DNA from: Arachidicoccus terrestris
Lineage (GTDB): Bacteria; Bacteroidota; Bacteroidia; Chitinophagales; Chitinophagaceae
DNA: 64,000 nucleotides
NCBI RefSeq assembly: GCF_020042345.1
Contig: NZ_CP083387.1
Location: forward strand, 1,240,001-1,304,000
Reading direction: 5' to 3'
This document shows, in pieces, positions 54,829-63,638 of the stretch. Position numbers and translations under genes: made by a program. Within the stretch, counting starts at the first letter, position 1; each line of letters begins with the position of its first letter. The notes beneath the pieces were generated by a model. It did not search any database. It was given only the letters and a program-made list of their open reading frames with translations, and was not told the origin of the DNA.

Positions 54829-56514
54829 CTAATATCCAGCCAGGCTGTCGTCTCCTCTGATATCCGCTGCTGCCTGCATACCGTTCTTGTTTCCCTGATC
54901 GAAAAGGATGATCTCTGTTCTGCCAATACCACTCGTTTTCTTAATAGAATATCCCATATGGTTCAGGCTATCGGTTACGCTGCGCGCAAAACCCGCTTCC
55001 ATCAGGATTTGATCCGGCAGCCACTGGTGATGAAACTTAGGGGCTTCAGTCGCTTCCCTGGGCGTCTTACCATAATCAATAATATCAACAATTGTCTGGA
55101 AAACGGAGGTAGGAATGGTTGTTCCACCCGGTGTTCCGACCACCATATAGGGTTTATTTTCTTTGAGCACCAGGGTCGGACACATTGAACTCAGCATTCT
55201 TTTACCAGGTTCAATAGCATTGGCTACGCCCCCTACGGCACCAAACATATTGGGAACACCCGGTTTGGCGCTAAAATCGTCCATCTCATCATTCAATAAA
55301 AAACCGGCTCCCTTTACAACTACCCTGCTTCCAAAATTTCCATTTAAAGTAGTCGTAATCGATACCAGATTCCCTTCCCTGTCAGCAACACAGATATGGG
55401 TCGTCTCATTGCTCTCGTAAAGATTGCCGGCACCTACTGTACTTGATGGCGTCGCTCTTTGAGGATCGAAATCGGCCATTCTTGTACGCAGATAGGCTCC
55501 GTCCATCAGTAAGCTATCCGGCACCTGAAAGTAATCCGGATCGCCCATATACTTCGCTCTGTCTGCATAAGCCCGTCTTTCGGCTTCTGTCATAATATGA
55601 ATCGCCTTGGCAGATAAGAATCCCATCGTATCGATATTAAACGGTGCGATCATACCCATCATCTGAGCCAGCAATAAGCCGCCGCTGCTGGGCGGGGGGA
55701 AGCTGATAATCTGATAACCATGATACTTAAATTCAATAGGTTTTCTGACCTTCGCTTCGTAGCGGGCAAGATCCTCCGTACTGATAATTCCGCTGCCACG
55801 CTGCATTTCAGCTACAATAAGCGCTGCTGTCTTACCTTTATAAAATCCCGCGGCTCCCTTGTCACGAATCCGCTTTAGTGTCCCAGCCAATTCTTTTTGC
55901 ACTAACAGATCACCTGCTTTCCAGGGGCTGTCTTTGACAAAAGCAACAGGCCCCCTGTTATATTTTTGAAAGTCCGCTTTGAATCTGTTCAGTAACCTGG
56001 CTTCACTTTCTGTCAGTTTACAGCCTTTTTCTGCAAGCCTAATAGCAGGATCAATTAATTGCTTAAATGGCAACCGGGCAAACTTATACATAGAAAATAT
56101 GCCGGCAACGGAGCCGGGTACACCCACCGAAAGATGCCCGTCCTGGGATTTATGAAGATTGGCATTTCCATCGGCATCCAGATACATGTCCGTTGTTGCA
56201 AGTAGCGGCGCCATCTCCCTAAAATCCAGCGCATGTAACGCCCCCTGACTGTTTCTTGCGACCATAAAACCGCCACCTCCGATATTGCCTGCTTGTGGAT
56301 AGACGACTGCCAGTGCCAACTGTGTCGCGATAGCTGCATCGTAGGCGTTACCGCCCTGCTTTAATATAGATGCACCGATCTCAGCTGCGTAAGCAGAAGC
56401 ACATACGACGACCCCGTTTTGAAAATGGCCGTTTTTAACAGCAGCAGGTTGAGCATCAAGGATCGTCGAGACGATAAAAGCCATGGCAATAAGGAAGAGG
56501 AAACGCCTGATCAT
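54829..56514 (-). CDS. ggt: Gamma-glutamyltransferase
   Basis: A 561-residue periplasmic Ntn hydrolase made as a proenzyme with a signal peptide. It cleaves glutathione and other gamma-glutamyl compounds. The autoprocessing Thr is Thr371 in ESNETTHICVADREGN, giving a small subunit of about 190 residues. Other family features are GNIGGGGFMVARNSQGAL in the large subunit, and GAGFLLNDEMDDF and MVVGTPGGTTIPT in the small one. All key residues are intact. It is upstream of the kinase-like gene on the same strand, about 180 bases away. Confidence 0.95.
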   Translation of the reverse strand: MIRRFLFLIAMAFIVSTILDAQPAAVKNGHFQNGVVVCASAYAAEIGASILKQGGNAYDAAIATQLALAVVYPQAGNIGGGGFMVARNSQGALHALDFREMAPLLATTDMYLDADGNANLHKSQDGHLSVGVPGSVAGIFSMYKFARLPFKQLIDPAIRLAEKGCKLTESEARLLNRFKADFQKYNRGPVAFVKDSPWKAGDLLVQKELAGTLKRIRDKGAAGFYKGKTAALIVAEMQRGSGIISTEDLARYEAKVRKPIEFKYHGYQIISFPPPSSGGLLLAQMMGMIAPFNIDTMGFLSAKAIHIMTEAERRAYADRAKYMGDPDYFQVPDSLLMDGAYLRTRMADFDPQRATPSSTVGAGNLYESNETTHICVADREGNLVSITTTLNGNFGSRVVVKGAGFLLNDEMDDFSAKPGVPNMFGAVGGVANAIEPGKRMLSSMCPTLVLKENKPYMVVGTPGGTTIPTSVFQTIVDIIDYGKTPREATEAPKFHHQWLPDQILMEAGFARSVTDSLNHMGYSIKKTSGIGRTEIILFDQGNKNGMQAAADIRGDDSLAGY

Positions 56515-56742
56515 ATTGATAATTTAAGAAGGGTCAGAATAAAGCTAAATGGTTAATCTATCATAAAATTACACAATCACGCCGGAAAATTTATCACTAC
56601 TTTTGTACCATTTTCTAAAATAGAGCAAAACGCTGTAAGGCGGTAATATTTTAGAAAAATTTTCAATGTATTTACGAAGGAATAGTTTAACTTTCGGCAA
56701 GGATTTGGAAAGAGTTTATCATTATAGCAAAAATTTGAATCT

Positions 56743-57531
56743 ATGATAGTCGATGAAAAAGAAGCAAAAGAAGGATTTGTAAAATCAGAGGTGCATAATC
56801 ATATATCTACCATTTTATTTTATCATCCCAAAGGCAATGCGTTGCCAACGAAACTTTTAAAAAAATTAAAAGAAGAGATAGACCATGCGTCCCATGATGA
56901 CAATATCAAAGTCATTTTATTAAGGTCCGTCCAACATGACGTTTTCTGTTCGGGCGCTTACTTTAATGAGCTCCTGGAAATCAAGGACCCTCAAGAGGCG
57001 CAAAAATTCTTCATGGGTTTTGCCCAGGTCGTCAATTCCATGCGTAAATGTGCTAAGTTGATCGTTGCACGTGTTCATGGTAAGGTGGTTGGCGGCGGCC
57101 TTGGTCTGGTGGCGGCGGCCGATTACGCTATCGCGCTTGAGGGGGCCGATGTCAGGCTCAGCGAGCTTAGTATTGGTATTGGACCGTATGTAATCGCACC
57201 GGCCATGATCCGTAAAATGGGTGTTTCCTCCTTTAGCCAACTGGCTATTGATGCACATCTATGGCGAAACAGTGACTGGGCGCGCAGAAAAGGACTCTAT
57301 GCAGAACTCCATCCCAATAAAGCTTCCATGGAAGAGTCCATTGAACGGCTGACCAGTTCCCTGGCCAAAAATTCACTGGCAGCAAACACCAATCTGAAAC
57401 GAATGCTCTGGGAAGGTACAGATGACTGGGACGCCTTATTACCGGAACGTGCTGCCAAAACCGCAGAATTACTCCTTCAGGACCAAGCCCAGCAGTTTTT
57501 AGCGCAATTCAATAAAAGTGTAATATTTTAA
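56743..57531 (+). CDS. Enoyl-CoA hydratase/isomerase family protein
   Basis: A 262-residue crotonase-fold protein. The oxyanion-hole segment CSGAYFNELLEIKD is at about residue 67. The second, ARVHGKVVGGGLGLVAAADYAIAL, is followed by LSELSIGIGPYVIAP with a Glu in the catalytic position. The substrate is uncertain; close relatives are methylglutaconyl-CoA hydratase (leucine breakdown) and PaaG-type isomerases. The N-terminal 15 residues are an unusual acidic extension. It stands alone and ends in a strong terminator. Confidence 0.88.
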   Translation: MIVDEKEAKEGFVKSEVHNHISTILFYHPKGNALPTKLLKKLKEEIDHASHDDNIKVILLRSVQHDVFCSGAYFNELLEIKDPQEAQKFFMGFAQVVNSMRKCAKLIVARVHGKVVGGGLGLVAAADYAIALEGADVRLSELSIGIGPYVIAPAMIRKMGVSSFSQLAIDAHLWRNSDWARRKGLYAELHPNKASMEESIERLTSSLAKNSLAANTNLKRMLWEGTDDWDALLPERAAKTAELLLQDQAQQFLAQFNKSVIF

Positions 57532-57551
57532 AGAACATTTACAGAGTCATG

Positions 57552-57587
57552 AAAAGAGCCCCGGCCTTACGGTACGGGGCTCTTTTT
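57552..57587 (+). terminator. Terminator of the enoyl-CoA hydratase gene
   Basis: A perfect 12-bp stem AAAAGAGCCCCG/CGGGGCTCTTTT with an 11-base loop, ending in a T run. The adjacent mobile-element-like unit begins right after it. Confidence 0.9.
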
Positions 57588-57599
57588 CTTATGCTAAGA

Positions 57600-57834
57600 G
57601 TGAACTACCCACCACGCTAAAGCGATGAATGGGCTTCGTGCTTCACAGCGACTTGCTTACTGCCCAAATGGGTTAGAAGTCTTATTATCGCTCCACACGT
57701 GTACTCGCAAGTCCCTTACGAGGTTTTTAAGTCTTTTACTGACAAAACGAAGGTAAATGTACTTTGTAAAACAGCCAAATACTTTTGTGCCTTACATCCC
57801 ACCTACACTACGTGATGAATGGGTCTTACGGCAC
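57600..57834 (-). mobile_element. IS200/IS605-like mini-element with terminal hairpins, no transposase
   Basis: About 235 bases fill the gap between a terminator and the ahpD-like gene. Two imperfect hairpins of 47-48 bases bound it (57600-57646 and 57787-57834). Read on the minus strand both share CCCATTCATC, a small inner stem and outer arms GTGAA../TTCAC or GTGCC../GGCAC. The first ends in GTAGTTCAC, as in right ends of TnpB-bearing IS605 elements. A promoter-like pair (57748-57779) points into it. No tnpA or tnpB frame exists. It may be a non-autonomous (PATE/MITE-like) derivative or an orphan omega-RNA. The ends are inferred. Confidence 0.6.
57748..57779 (-). promoter_or_regulatory. Promoter-like pair inside the IS605-like unit
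   Basis: On the minus strand TTTG is followed after 20 bases by TACCTTCG, one base away from TAnnTTTG. Transcription would run through about 145 bases of structured sequence and out through the right-end hairpin. Confidence 0.5.
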
Positions 57835-57852
57835 GTTCTATAAAATGGCGCC

Positions 57853-58449
57853 TTAAGCCGCCAGTACTGTAATCAGGCTTTTGATAATTGCGCCTAATTT
57901 AACGGCTTCGAACACCTTTATTTCCGGCGTTCCTTCTGCGATCAGTTTGGACTCATGGGCGTTTACACAGAGTTCACACCCATTCACTGCGGATACCACA
58001 AGGCTGATCAGTTCAAAAGCCTCTTTACCTATTACCGGGTTCATCATGATAGACATCTTAATGCCGGCAGGCTGTGTGTTGTAAAACTCTTTATTGGCAA
58101 AATGGCGGAAACGGTAAAATATGTTATTGACATTCATTAAAGAGGTCAGTGAAACGATTTCTGCCAGCTCTTCTTTAGTGGCACCGGCCTGTTCAGCCGC
58201 TGCCTTAAAGGCTTTTTTCAGGGGAATAAACTTTTCGTTGACAGCCACGCTATAGGCAATCAGATAGGCTTCTTTCTGGGAAAGGTTCTGAGCATTTTTA
58301 AGCGCATTACTGACATTGATCTTCAGATCCTTGATATAACGGGCATTCGTCTCTAATAATAATTCTGCTTCAGCAGAGGGCGTATAGTCTTCCACCTGTA
58401 AGAAATTCAACAGGTTATTATACGTTTCATTTTCTATTGTTGGAATCAT
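57853..58449 (-). CDS. ahpD: AhpD-like carboxymuconolactone decarboxylase family protein
   Basis: A 198-residue all-helical protein with the AhpD-type active-site motif NGCELCVNAHESKLI. The Cys-x2-Cys and the following His support peroxiredoxin reduction or peroxide removal. It follows the peroxiredoxin gene on the same strand, and the pair most likely forms an alkyl hydroperoxide reductase system as in other bacteria lacking AhpF. The gap of 106 bases contains a hairpin with T runs, so ahpD may be made at a lower level. No lipoyl partner is seen. Confidence 0.88.
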   Translation of the reverse strand: MIPTIENETYNNLLNFLQVEDYTPSAEAELLLETNARYIKDLKINVSNALKNAQNLSQKEAYLIAYSVAVNEKFIPLKKAFKAAAEQAGATKEELAEIVSLTSLMNVNNIFYRFRHFANKEFYNTQPAGIKMSIMMNPVIGKEAFELISLVVSAVNGCELCVNAHESKLIAEGTPEIKVFEAVKLGAIIKSLITVLAA

Positions 58450-58485
58450 TTGATTACTTTTTAATTAACGGTTAAGGAAGGATGT

Positions 58486-58525
58486 TAAAAAAGGCAGGCA
58501 CTGCACGCGCCCGCCCTTCTTTTTT
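58486..58525 (-). terminator. Hairpin between ahpC and the ahpD-like gene (attenuator or terminator)
   Basis: AGGCAGGC (58492-58499) can pair with GCCCGCCC (58509-58516) with G-U pairs. It is flanked by A and T runs on both sides, giving a T run after the stem on the minus strand. Confidence 0.55.
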
Positions 58526-58555
58526 CCTAGTTGTTACTATTTTCAGCAGCAGGAA

Positions 58556-59125
58556 CTAGTTCAATTCTGCATTTAACTGAGCGGTCAGGGTCTCTTCCCC
58601 TTTATTCCAGTTACAAGGGCAAAGTTCATCTGTCTGTAACCCATCCAATACACGTAATACTTCTTGTACATTACGTCCTACATTCAAGTCGTTGATGCTT
58701 ACCCAGCGAATAACACCTTCCTGATCGATGATAAAAGTAGCACGATAAGCGACTTTCTCATTTTCTTCCAAAATACCTAATTCTTCAGCCAGGGATTTAG
58801 ACGTATCGGCTAACATAGGGAATTTAAGGTCCTTTAAATCTTTATGATCTCTTCTCCAGGCCACATGTACAAACTCGGAATCGGTAGAAGCACCGATCAA
58901 GGTCGCATCACGGTCTGTAAATTCCTCATAATTTCTGTTAAACTCGGCTATTTCAGTGGGGCACACAAAAGTAAAATCTTTTGGCCACCAGAACAGTACG
59001 GTCCATTTACCCTTCAGATCTTCACTGCTCAAATCAATAAACTCTTTTCCTTTTTCAGTTGATACGGCTGCTTTCTTGGTAAATGCTGGGAACTGACTTC
59101 CGATGGATAAAATTCTGTTGCTCAT
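58556..59125 (-). CDS. ahpC: Peroxiredoxin, AhpC/Prx1 type
   Basis: A 189-residue typical 2-Cys peroxiredoxin that reduces hydrogen peroxide and organic hydroperoxides. The peroxidatic Cys is in DFTFVCPTEIAEFN and the resolving Cys in LQTDELCPCNWNKGEE. The active-site Arg lies in RATFIIDQEGVIRW. The next gene is an AhpD-like partner. A palindrome upstream could be an OxyR-type site, fitting peroxide induction. Confidence 0.95.
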   Translation of the reverse strand: MSNRILSIGSQFPAFTKKAAVSTEKGKEFIDLSSEDLKGKWTVLFWWPKDFTFVCPTEIAEFNRNYEEFTDRDATLIGASTDSEFVHVAWRRDHKDLKDLKFPMLADTSKSLAEELGILEENEKVAYRATFIIDQEGVIRWVSINDLNVGRNVQEVLRVLDGLQTDELCPCNWNKGEETLTAQLNAELN

Positions 59126-59171
59126 TTTGAATCCTTTTTATTTATGTGATTGATAATTAATTATTACGCCG

Positions 59172-59220
59172 CAAAATTAAGTCAATACATGATAGCTAAA
59201 AATTGTTATTAGCTATCATG
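59172..59220 (-). promoter_or_regulatory. ahpC promoter with peroxide-type dyad
   Basis: On the minus strand a -7 box TAATTTTG (59172-59179) lies about 47 bases before the ahpC start. Upstream of it a perfect 12-bp inverted repeat (CATGATAGCTAA/TTAGCTATCATG, 59188-59199 and 59209-59220) with a nine-base spacer fills the place of a -33 box. The ATAG..CTAT half-sites resemble OxyR sites. Confidence 0.5.
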
Positions 59221-59334
59221 ATATAGATAAAATCTATTAGCAAAAAGGATTTTGCAACCAAGTCCCAATATAGCGAGAGATTCAGCGATTTTATCTATAA
59301 ACTTTCCTACTTTTAAAGCCAAAAATTTACCTAA

Positions 59335-61509
59335 ATGAAGCGAATCAAATATCTGATTATTTGGTGTTTTGCCTGTGTATGGACCGTTGTCCAGGCACAG
59401 CCTTATGTTACCAAATATAAGTGGTCCAAGGACGGCAACCAGTACTATACTATTCAGTCTGGAGAAATCGTCCGGGTAAATATGCCGGACCAGACCACGA
59501 CTACCCTGCTGACTAAAGCGGACCTTACGACTCAGAGTATGCACAGGCAAGTGCAGCCGGAAGACTTTTCTATCAGTGAGGATGGCAATAAGGTACTTAT
59601 CTACACGAATACGAAAAAGGTATGGCGTTATCATACCCGTGGAGATTACTGGGTGTACGATATCAGCTCCAAAGCATTGACACAGCTGGGCAAAGGGCTC
59701 CCAGAATCTTCGCTGATGTTTGCCAAGTTCTCGCCGGATGGCAAAAAAGCAGCTTATAGCAGCGGCCATAATCTTTATGTAGAGGATCTAACTTCTCATA
59801 AGATCACTCCATTAACCAAAGACGGAACGGATAGAATTATCAACGGCACTTTTGACTGGGTATACGAAGAAGAATTTGGCGCAAGAGACGGCTTCAGATG
59901 GTCAGCTGATAGCAAGAAGATCGCTTTCTGGCAGGTAGATGCCAGAAATATCCGCAATTTTTTGATGATCAATAACACCGATTCTATTTACCCCTTTACC
60001 GTTCCGGTTGAATATCCGGTTGTAGGGCAGACACCCTCTGCCGTCAAGATCGGTGTTGTAGATATTGATAATGGTAAAATAAACTGGATGCAAATTCCCG
60101 GAGATAGCAAGGAGCATTACCTGCCCCGCATGGAATGGGCCAGCAACGACCAGATCGTCGTGCAACAGCTGGACCGTAAACAACAGGTCAGCACGCTGTA
60201 TCTGGCAAATGCCTCCAACGGAGTTGCTCACTCCTTCTATAAAGAACAGAGCGACACTTGGATCGATATTAAATCCCGCTGGCACGGAGACAATCCTATC
60301 GGATGGGATTTTATAGAGCAGGGAAAAGCGTTTTTATGGGTAACTGAAAAAGATGGCTGGAGGCATATCTATAGAGTAGACATGGAAGGTCATGAAAAAC
60401 TGGTAACCAAAGGTGATTACGACATACTGGATCTGTTGACTGTTAATGAACAGGAAGGGTATGTTTATTTTATGGCTTCTCCTGATAATGCCACTCAAAA
60501 ATACTTATACAGAACCAAACTCGATGGCTCAGGCAGGGCCGAAAGAATCTCTCCTATGAATGAGCAGGGAACACACGCTTACAATATATCACCCAACGGT
60601 AAATACGCTGAACATAGCTTTTCGAATGCCAACACCTTTCCGATCAAAGATTGGGTTGCTTTGCCCTCTAATAAGGTGATCGGCAATAAAGCGATCGCCC
60701 GGACGTTGCCCCCTGACTTTCCAAAAGTAAAATACATCAAGATCACAACAGACGAGGGCGTAACGATGGATGCTTCACTTACGCTTCCTACGGGGTTTGA
60801 CTCAACTAAAAAATATCCGGTTGTCTTTTATGTCTACACAGAGCCAGGCAGCTGTACCGTAAAAGACAGCTGGGGCAATGGGCGCAACTTTCTGTATCAG
60901 GGCGATATGCAAAAAGATGGTTATATCTATATCAGTATTGACGGCAGGGGCACACCGGCTCCAAAAGGCGCCAGGTGGAGACATAGCATTTATAAAAAAG
61001 TCGGCATTCTGAATATCCATGACCAGTATGAAGCTGCTAAAAAAGTCGTACAGTGGCCCTTTGTTGACAAAGACCGTGTTGCTGTATGGGGCTGGAGCGG
61101 TGGCGGTTCTACCACGCTGAATCTCATGTTCCAGCATCCGGATGTCTATAAGACGGGCATCGCCGTGGCGGCCGTGGCCAACTTCCTGACCTATGACAAT
61201 GTATATCAGGAGCGCTATATGGGTTTACCCAGTGATCCGGATAACACCTACAAATCTGCCTCGCCGCTGAGTCATGCAGACGGCCTGCAGGGTAACCTGC
61301 TGTTGATCCACGGTTCGGGAGACGATAATGTGCATTACCAGAATGCAGAAATGCTGATTAACGAACTGATCAAGCACGACAAAATTTTCAGTTTTATGGA
61401 ATTTCCCAACAGGACCCATAGCATCTCTGAAGGAGAAGGAACTTCCAAGTTCCTGTCGCACTTATATACCCATTACCTGCAGGAACATTGCCCTCCCGGT
61501 GCTAAATAA
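59335..61509 (+). CDS. Dipeptidyl-peptidase IV-like S9 peptidase
   Basis: A 724-residue exported serine exopeptidase with signal peptide (to VVQAQ), an eight-bladed propeller and a hydrolase domain. It cleaves X-Pro or X-Ala dipeptides from N-termini. The Glu pair that binds the free amino terminus is in DWVYEEEFGARDGFRW (Glu178-180). The catalytic Ser588 is in WGWSGGGSTTLNL, Asp in HGSGDDNVHYQN and His in NRTHSISEG. All DPP-IV features are intact, unlike the paralogue at 43973. It may serve peptide utilisation. Confidence 0.95.
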   Translation: MKRIKYLIIWCFACVWTVVQAQPYVTKYKWSKDGNQYYTIQSGEIVRVNMPDQTTTTLLTKADLTTQSMHRQVQPEDFSISEDGNKVLIYTNTKKVWRYHTRGDYWVYDISSKALTQLGKGLPESSLMFAKFSPDGKKAAYSSGHNLYVEDLTSHKITPLTKDGTDRIINGTFDWVYEEEFGARDGFRWSADSKKIAFWQVDARNIRNFLMINNTDSIYPFTVPVEYPVVGQTPSAVKIGVVDIDNGKINWMQIPGDSKEHYLPRMEWASNDQIVVQQLDRKQQVSTLYLANASNGVAHSFYKEQSDTWIDIKSRWHGDNPIGWDFIEQGKAFLWVTEKDGWRHIYRVDMEGHEKLVTKGDYDILDLLTVNEQEGYVYFMASPDNATQKYLYRTKLDGSGRAERISPMNEQGTHAYNISPNGKYAEHSFSNANTFPIKDWVALPSNKVIGNKAIARTLPPDFPKVKYIKITTDEGVTMDASLTLPTGFDSTKKYPVVFYVYTEPGSCTVKDSWGNGRNFLYQGDMQKDGYIYISIDGRGTPAPKGARWRHSIYKKVGILNIHDQYEAAKKVVQWPFVDKDRVAVWGWSGGGSTTLNLMFQHPDVYKTGIAVAAVANFLTYDNVYQERYMGLPSDPDNTYKSASPLSHADGLQGNLLLIHGSGDDNVHYQNAEMLINELIKHDKIFSFMEFPNRTHSISEGEGTSKFLSHLYTHYLQEHCPPGAK

Positions 61510-61543
61510 GCCTGGGTGTGTAAGAACGACCACTGCAGAAAAC

Positions 61544-61577
61544 AAAAATGGCGATCGGAATGCTGATCGCCATTTTT
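61544..61577. terminator. Bidirectional terminator between the DPP-IV gene and queE
   Basis: A perfect 13-bp stem AAAAATGGCGATC/GATCGCCATTTTT with an eight-base loop lies between two converging genes. It has T runs for both strands. Confidence 0.9.
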
Positions 61578-61593
61578 GCTTCTATAAAGTCAT

Positions 61594-62286
61594 CTACGGA
61601 ACATTGATATATTTATGGACCTGTATACAGAGCCCCCACTTCGGATTTGCTTTTACATAATCGATCATCAAAGGAAGCATCTGTTTTTCTTTCGACCATT
61701 CGGGTTGCAGGTAAAGGCGGCAATGACTGCTAACCTGGGAGGCATGATCTTCGCCCCATTTAAAATCAGATTTATGATATACCACGACCTTCAGCTCCTG
61801 TGCCTTTTCGAGGACGGCGGGTAGGGGCGCTTTGAACTTTTTAGGCGAGACACAGATCCAGTCGAGGTCCCCGGAAAGCGGATAGGCTCCGGAAGTTTCG
61901 ATATGCACCCTGAACCCGGCCTGGTGTAAGGCTTCGGTTAATGGCTCAAGATTATACATCAGCGGTTCTCCGCCGGTAATAACAGCGATAATATTAGAAA
62001 GATCAGGGCCCTGCCCGATTTCTGCAATCGCTTCTTTTATAATTTCCTGTACTGACTTTAGGGGATGTGCGTCCCCGTCCCAACTGTCCTTTACATCACA
62101 CCAGACACATCCTACATCACAGCCACCCAGGCGTATAAAATAGGCGGCTTTCCCCTGATAGTTTCCTTCGCCCTGCAATGTATAGAACGCCTCCATCACC
62201 GGCAACAATTCGCCGGTTACTACTTGCGGGTTTTCTGTAATTGTTTGTGTTTGTGCTTCCATCTTCACAGCTCCTGTCTTCGTCAC
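61594..62286 (-). CDS. queE: 7-carboxy-7-deazaguanine synthase
   Basis: A radical SAM enzyme of about 230 residues that makes 7-carboxy-7-deazaguanine in queuosine and preQ0 synthesis. The cluster motif is LGGCDVGCVWCDVKDSWD, with Cys-x3-Cys-x2-Cys. The N-terminal LPVMEAFYTLQGEGNYQG and later ITGGEPLMYNLEPL are typical. A start at Met9 (62262) is also possible. It is 10 bases from folD on the same strand and probably transcribed after it. Other queuosine genes are not in the window. Confidence 0.94.
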   Translation of the reverse strand: MTKTGAVKMEAQTQTITENPQVVTGELLPVMEAFYTLQGEGNYQGKAAYFIRLGGCDVGCVWCDVKDSWDGDAHPLKSVQEIIKEAIAEIGQGPDLSNIIAVITGGEPLMYNLEPLTEALHQAGFRVHIETSGAYPLSGDLDWICVSPKKFKAPLPAVLEKAQELKVVVYHKSDFKWGEDHASQVSSHCRLYLQPEWSKEKQMLPLMIDYVKANPKWGLCIQVHKYINVP

Positions 62287-62296
62287 TCTACGATTT

Positions 62297-63187
62297 TTAC
62301 CTTCTTAAGTCTTCCTGTCGATTTTCATAGGCCACCAGGGTATTTTTCAACAACCCGGCAATTGTCATAAGTCCAACACCGCCCGGCACAGGAGTAATAT
62401 AAGAGGACTTGGGAGCGACAGCTTCAAAGTCAACATCCCCTTTAATACGGTATCCTTTCTTGGCAGTTGCATCTTCCACTCTGGTGATCCCCACATCAAT
62501 GATGATGGCTCCGTCTTTAACCATTTCCGGCTGAACAAAGCCCGGACGCCCCAGCGCCGCCACAATGATGTCTGCCTGAAGGCAGATATCCTGAAGGTTA
62601 GGCGTGTGAGAATGACAAAGGGTAACCGTACAGTTTCCGTAAGGGTTATTGCCGCTTAACAGGATGCTCATGGGGCGCCCTACAATATTACTTCTGCCGA
62701 TCACCACCGCATGTTTTCCCTTCGTTGGTATCTGATAGTGCTCCAACATCAGCATGATGCCATAAGGTGTGGCCGGAATAAAGGTGGGCATACCCAGGGT
62801 CAGGTTACCGGCGCTTACCGGGTGAAAGCCATCCACATCCTTTGTCGGATCAATCGCGGCGATTACTTTTTGTTCACTGATATGTTTGGGCAAAGGTAAC
62901 TGTACTAAAATACCGTCTACTGATTGGTCCTTGTTTAATTTTTGGATTTCCGCCAGCAAATCTGCTTCAGTGATATCCAGATCGCGCCTGACCATAGTGG
63001 ACTGATAACCGATTTCTGCGCAGGTTTTAACTTTACTGGCTACATAGGTCTCGGAGGCACCGTTATTGCCCACCAGAATGACCGCCAGGTGGGGTGCACG
63101 GGCACCAGTAGCGACAATTTTCTCAACTTCTGCCTTCAGTTGTTCTTTGACCGCCTTGGAGGCGACTCTACCATCTAATAATTGCAT
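62297..63187 (-). CDS. folD: Bifunctional methylenetetrahydrofolate dehydrogenase/cyclohydrolase
   Basis: A 296-residue enzyme that interconverts 5,10-methylene-, 5,10-methenyl- and 10-formyl-tetrahydrofolate. Family signatures are VGNNGASETYVASKVKTCAEIG, with the Tyr and Lys of the cyclohydrolase site, VQLPLPKHI and the NADP-binding VIGRSNIVGRPMSILL. The C-terminal PVPGGVGLMTIAGLLKNT is typical. The length is normal. It is probably co-transcribed with queE. Confidence 0.97.
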   Translation of the reverse strand: MQLLDGRVASKAVKEQLKAEVEKIVATGARAPHLAVILVGNNGASETYVASKVKTCAEIGYQSTMVRRDLDITEADLLAEIQKLNKDQSVDGILVQLPLPKHISEQKVIAAIDPTKDVDGFHPVSAGNLTLGMPTFIPATPYGIMLMLEHYQIPTKGKHAVVIGRSNIVGRPMSILLSGNNPYGNCTVTLCHSHTPNLQDICLQADIIVAALGRPGFVQPEMVKDGAIIIDVGITRVEDATAKKGYRIKGDVDFEAVAPKSSYITPVPGGVGLMTIAGLLKNTLVAYENRQEDLRR

Positions 63188-63638
63188 GCCGCAAAGATAA
63201 TTTTTAAGATTGAATTTTCTAGGTTTAAAGCTATATTACCTTTTTATTCCTTTCGAAAGCACTGGTTGCAGCATAAGGTCTGACCATATAGTATAATCCA
63301 TAACATGGGGCATTAAAGCTATTTTCAGTATCAAACCCTAAGCACCTTGAAAATCTGAGGTAGCTTTTTCAGATATAACATATACGCACGCCGTTAATCT
63401 TCGCAAAATATACGTACGTTAACGGCATTATTCGCTGCAGAACAATTTTACGTATGCCGCTATCAAACTCCAATATCGCCAAAATACAATCATATATTAT
63501 TATCAATCAACAATTTAAACAAATACCGAAGTCGATTTTTTCCAGCAGTGACACGCTATTTTTCCTTATTTTTGAAAAAAAATTTGCCAGTTTAAAAAAC
63601 AGTATTAATTTTGCTAACGGTGTTAACTTAATTTGATC
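63188..63638. other. Non-coding region upstream of the TetR gene
   Basis: About 450 bases without a gene. It holds an 8-bp inverted repeat (GCCGTTAA at 63390-63397 and TTAACGGC at 63419-63426) and the TetR promoter (63583-63613). A related TAACGGTGTTAAC lies just after the promoter. The rest shows nothing clear. Confidence 0.6.
63583..63613 (+). promoter_or_regulatory. Promoter of the TetR-family gene
   Basis: TTTG (63583-63586) is followed after 19 bases by TAATTTTG (63606-63613), a perfect Bacteroidota promoter. It lies 25 bases before the start codon. Confidence 0.75.

Noticed and set aside
57600-57834. Interpretation of the hairpin unit as a CRISPR array
   Set aside because: Only two related hairpins, imperfect and of different sequence in the arms, without regular spacers or cas genes.
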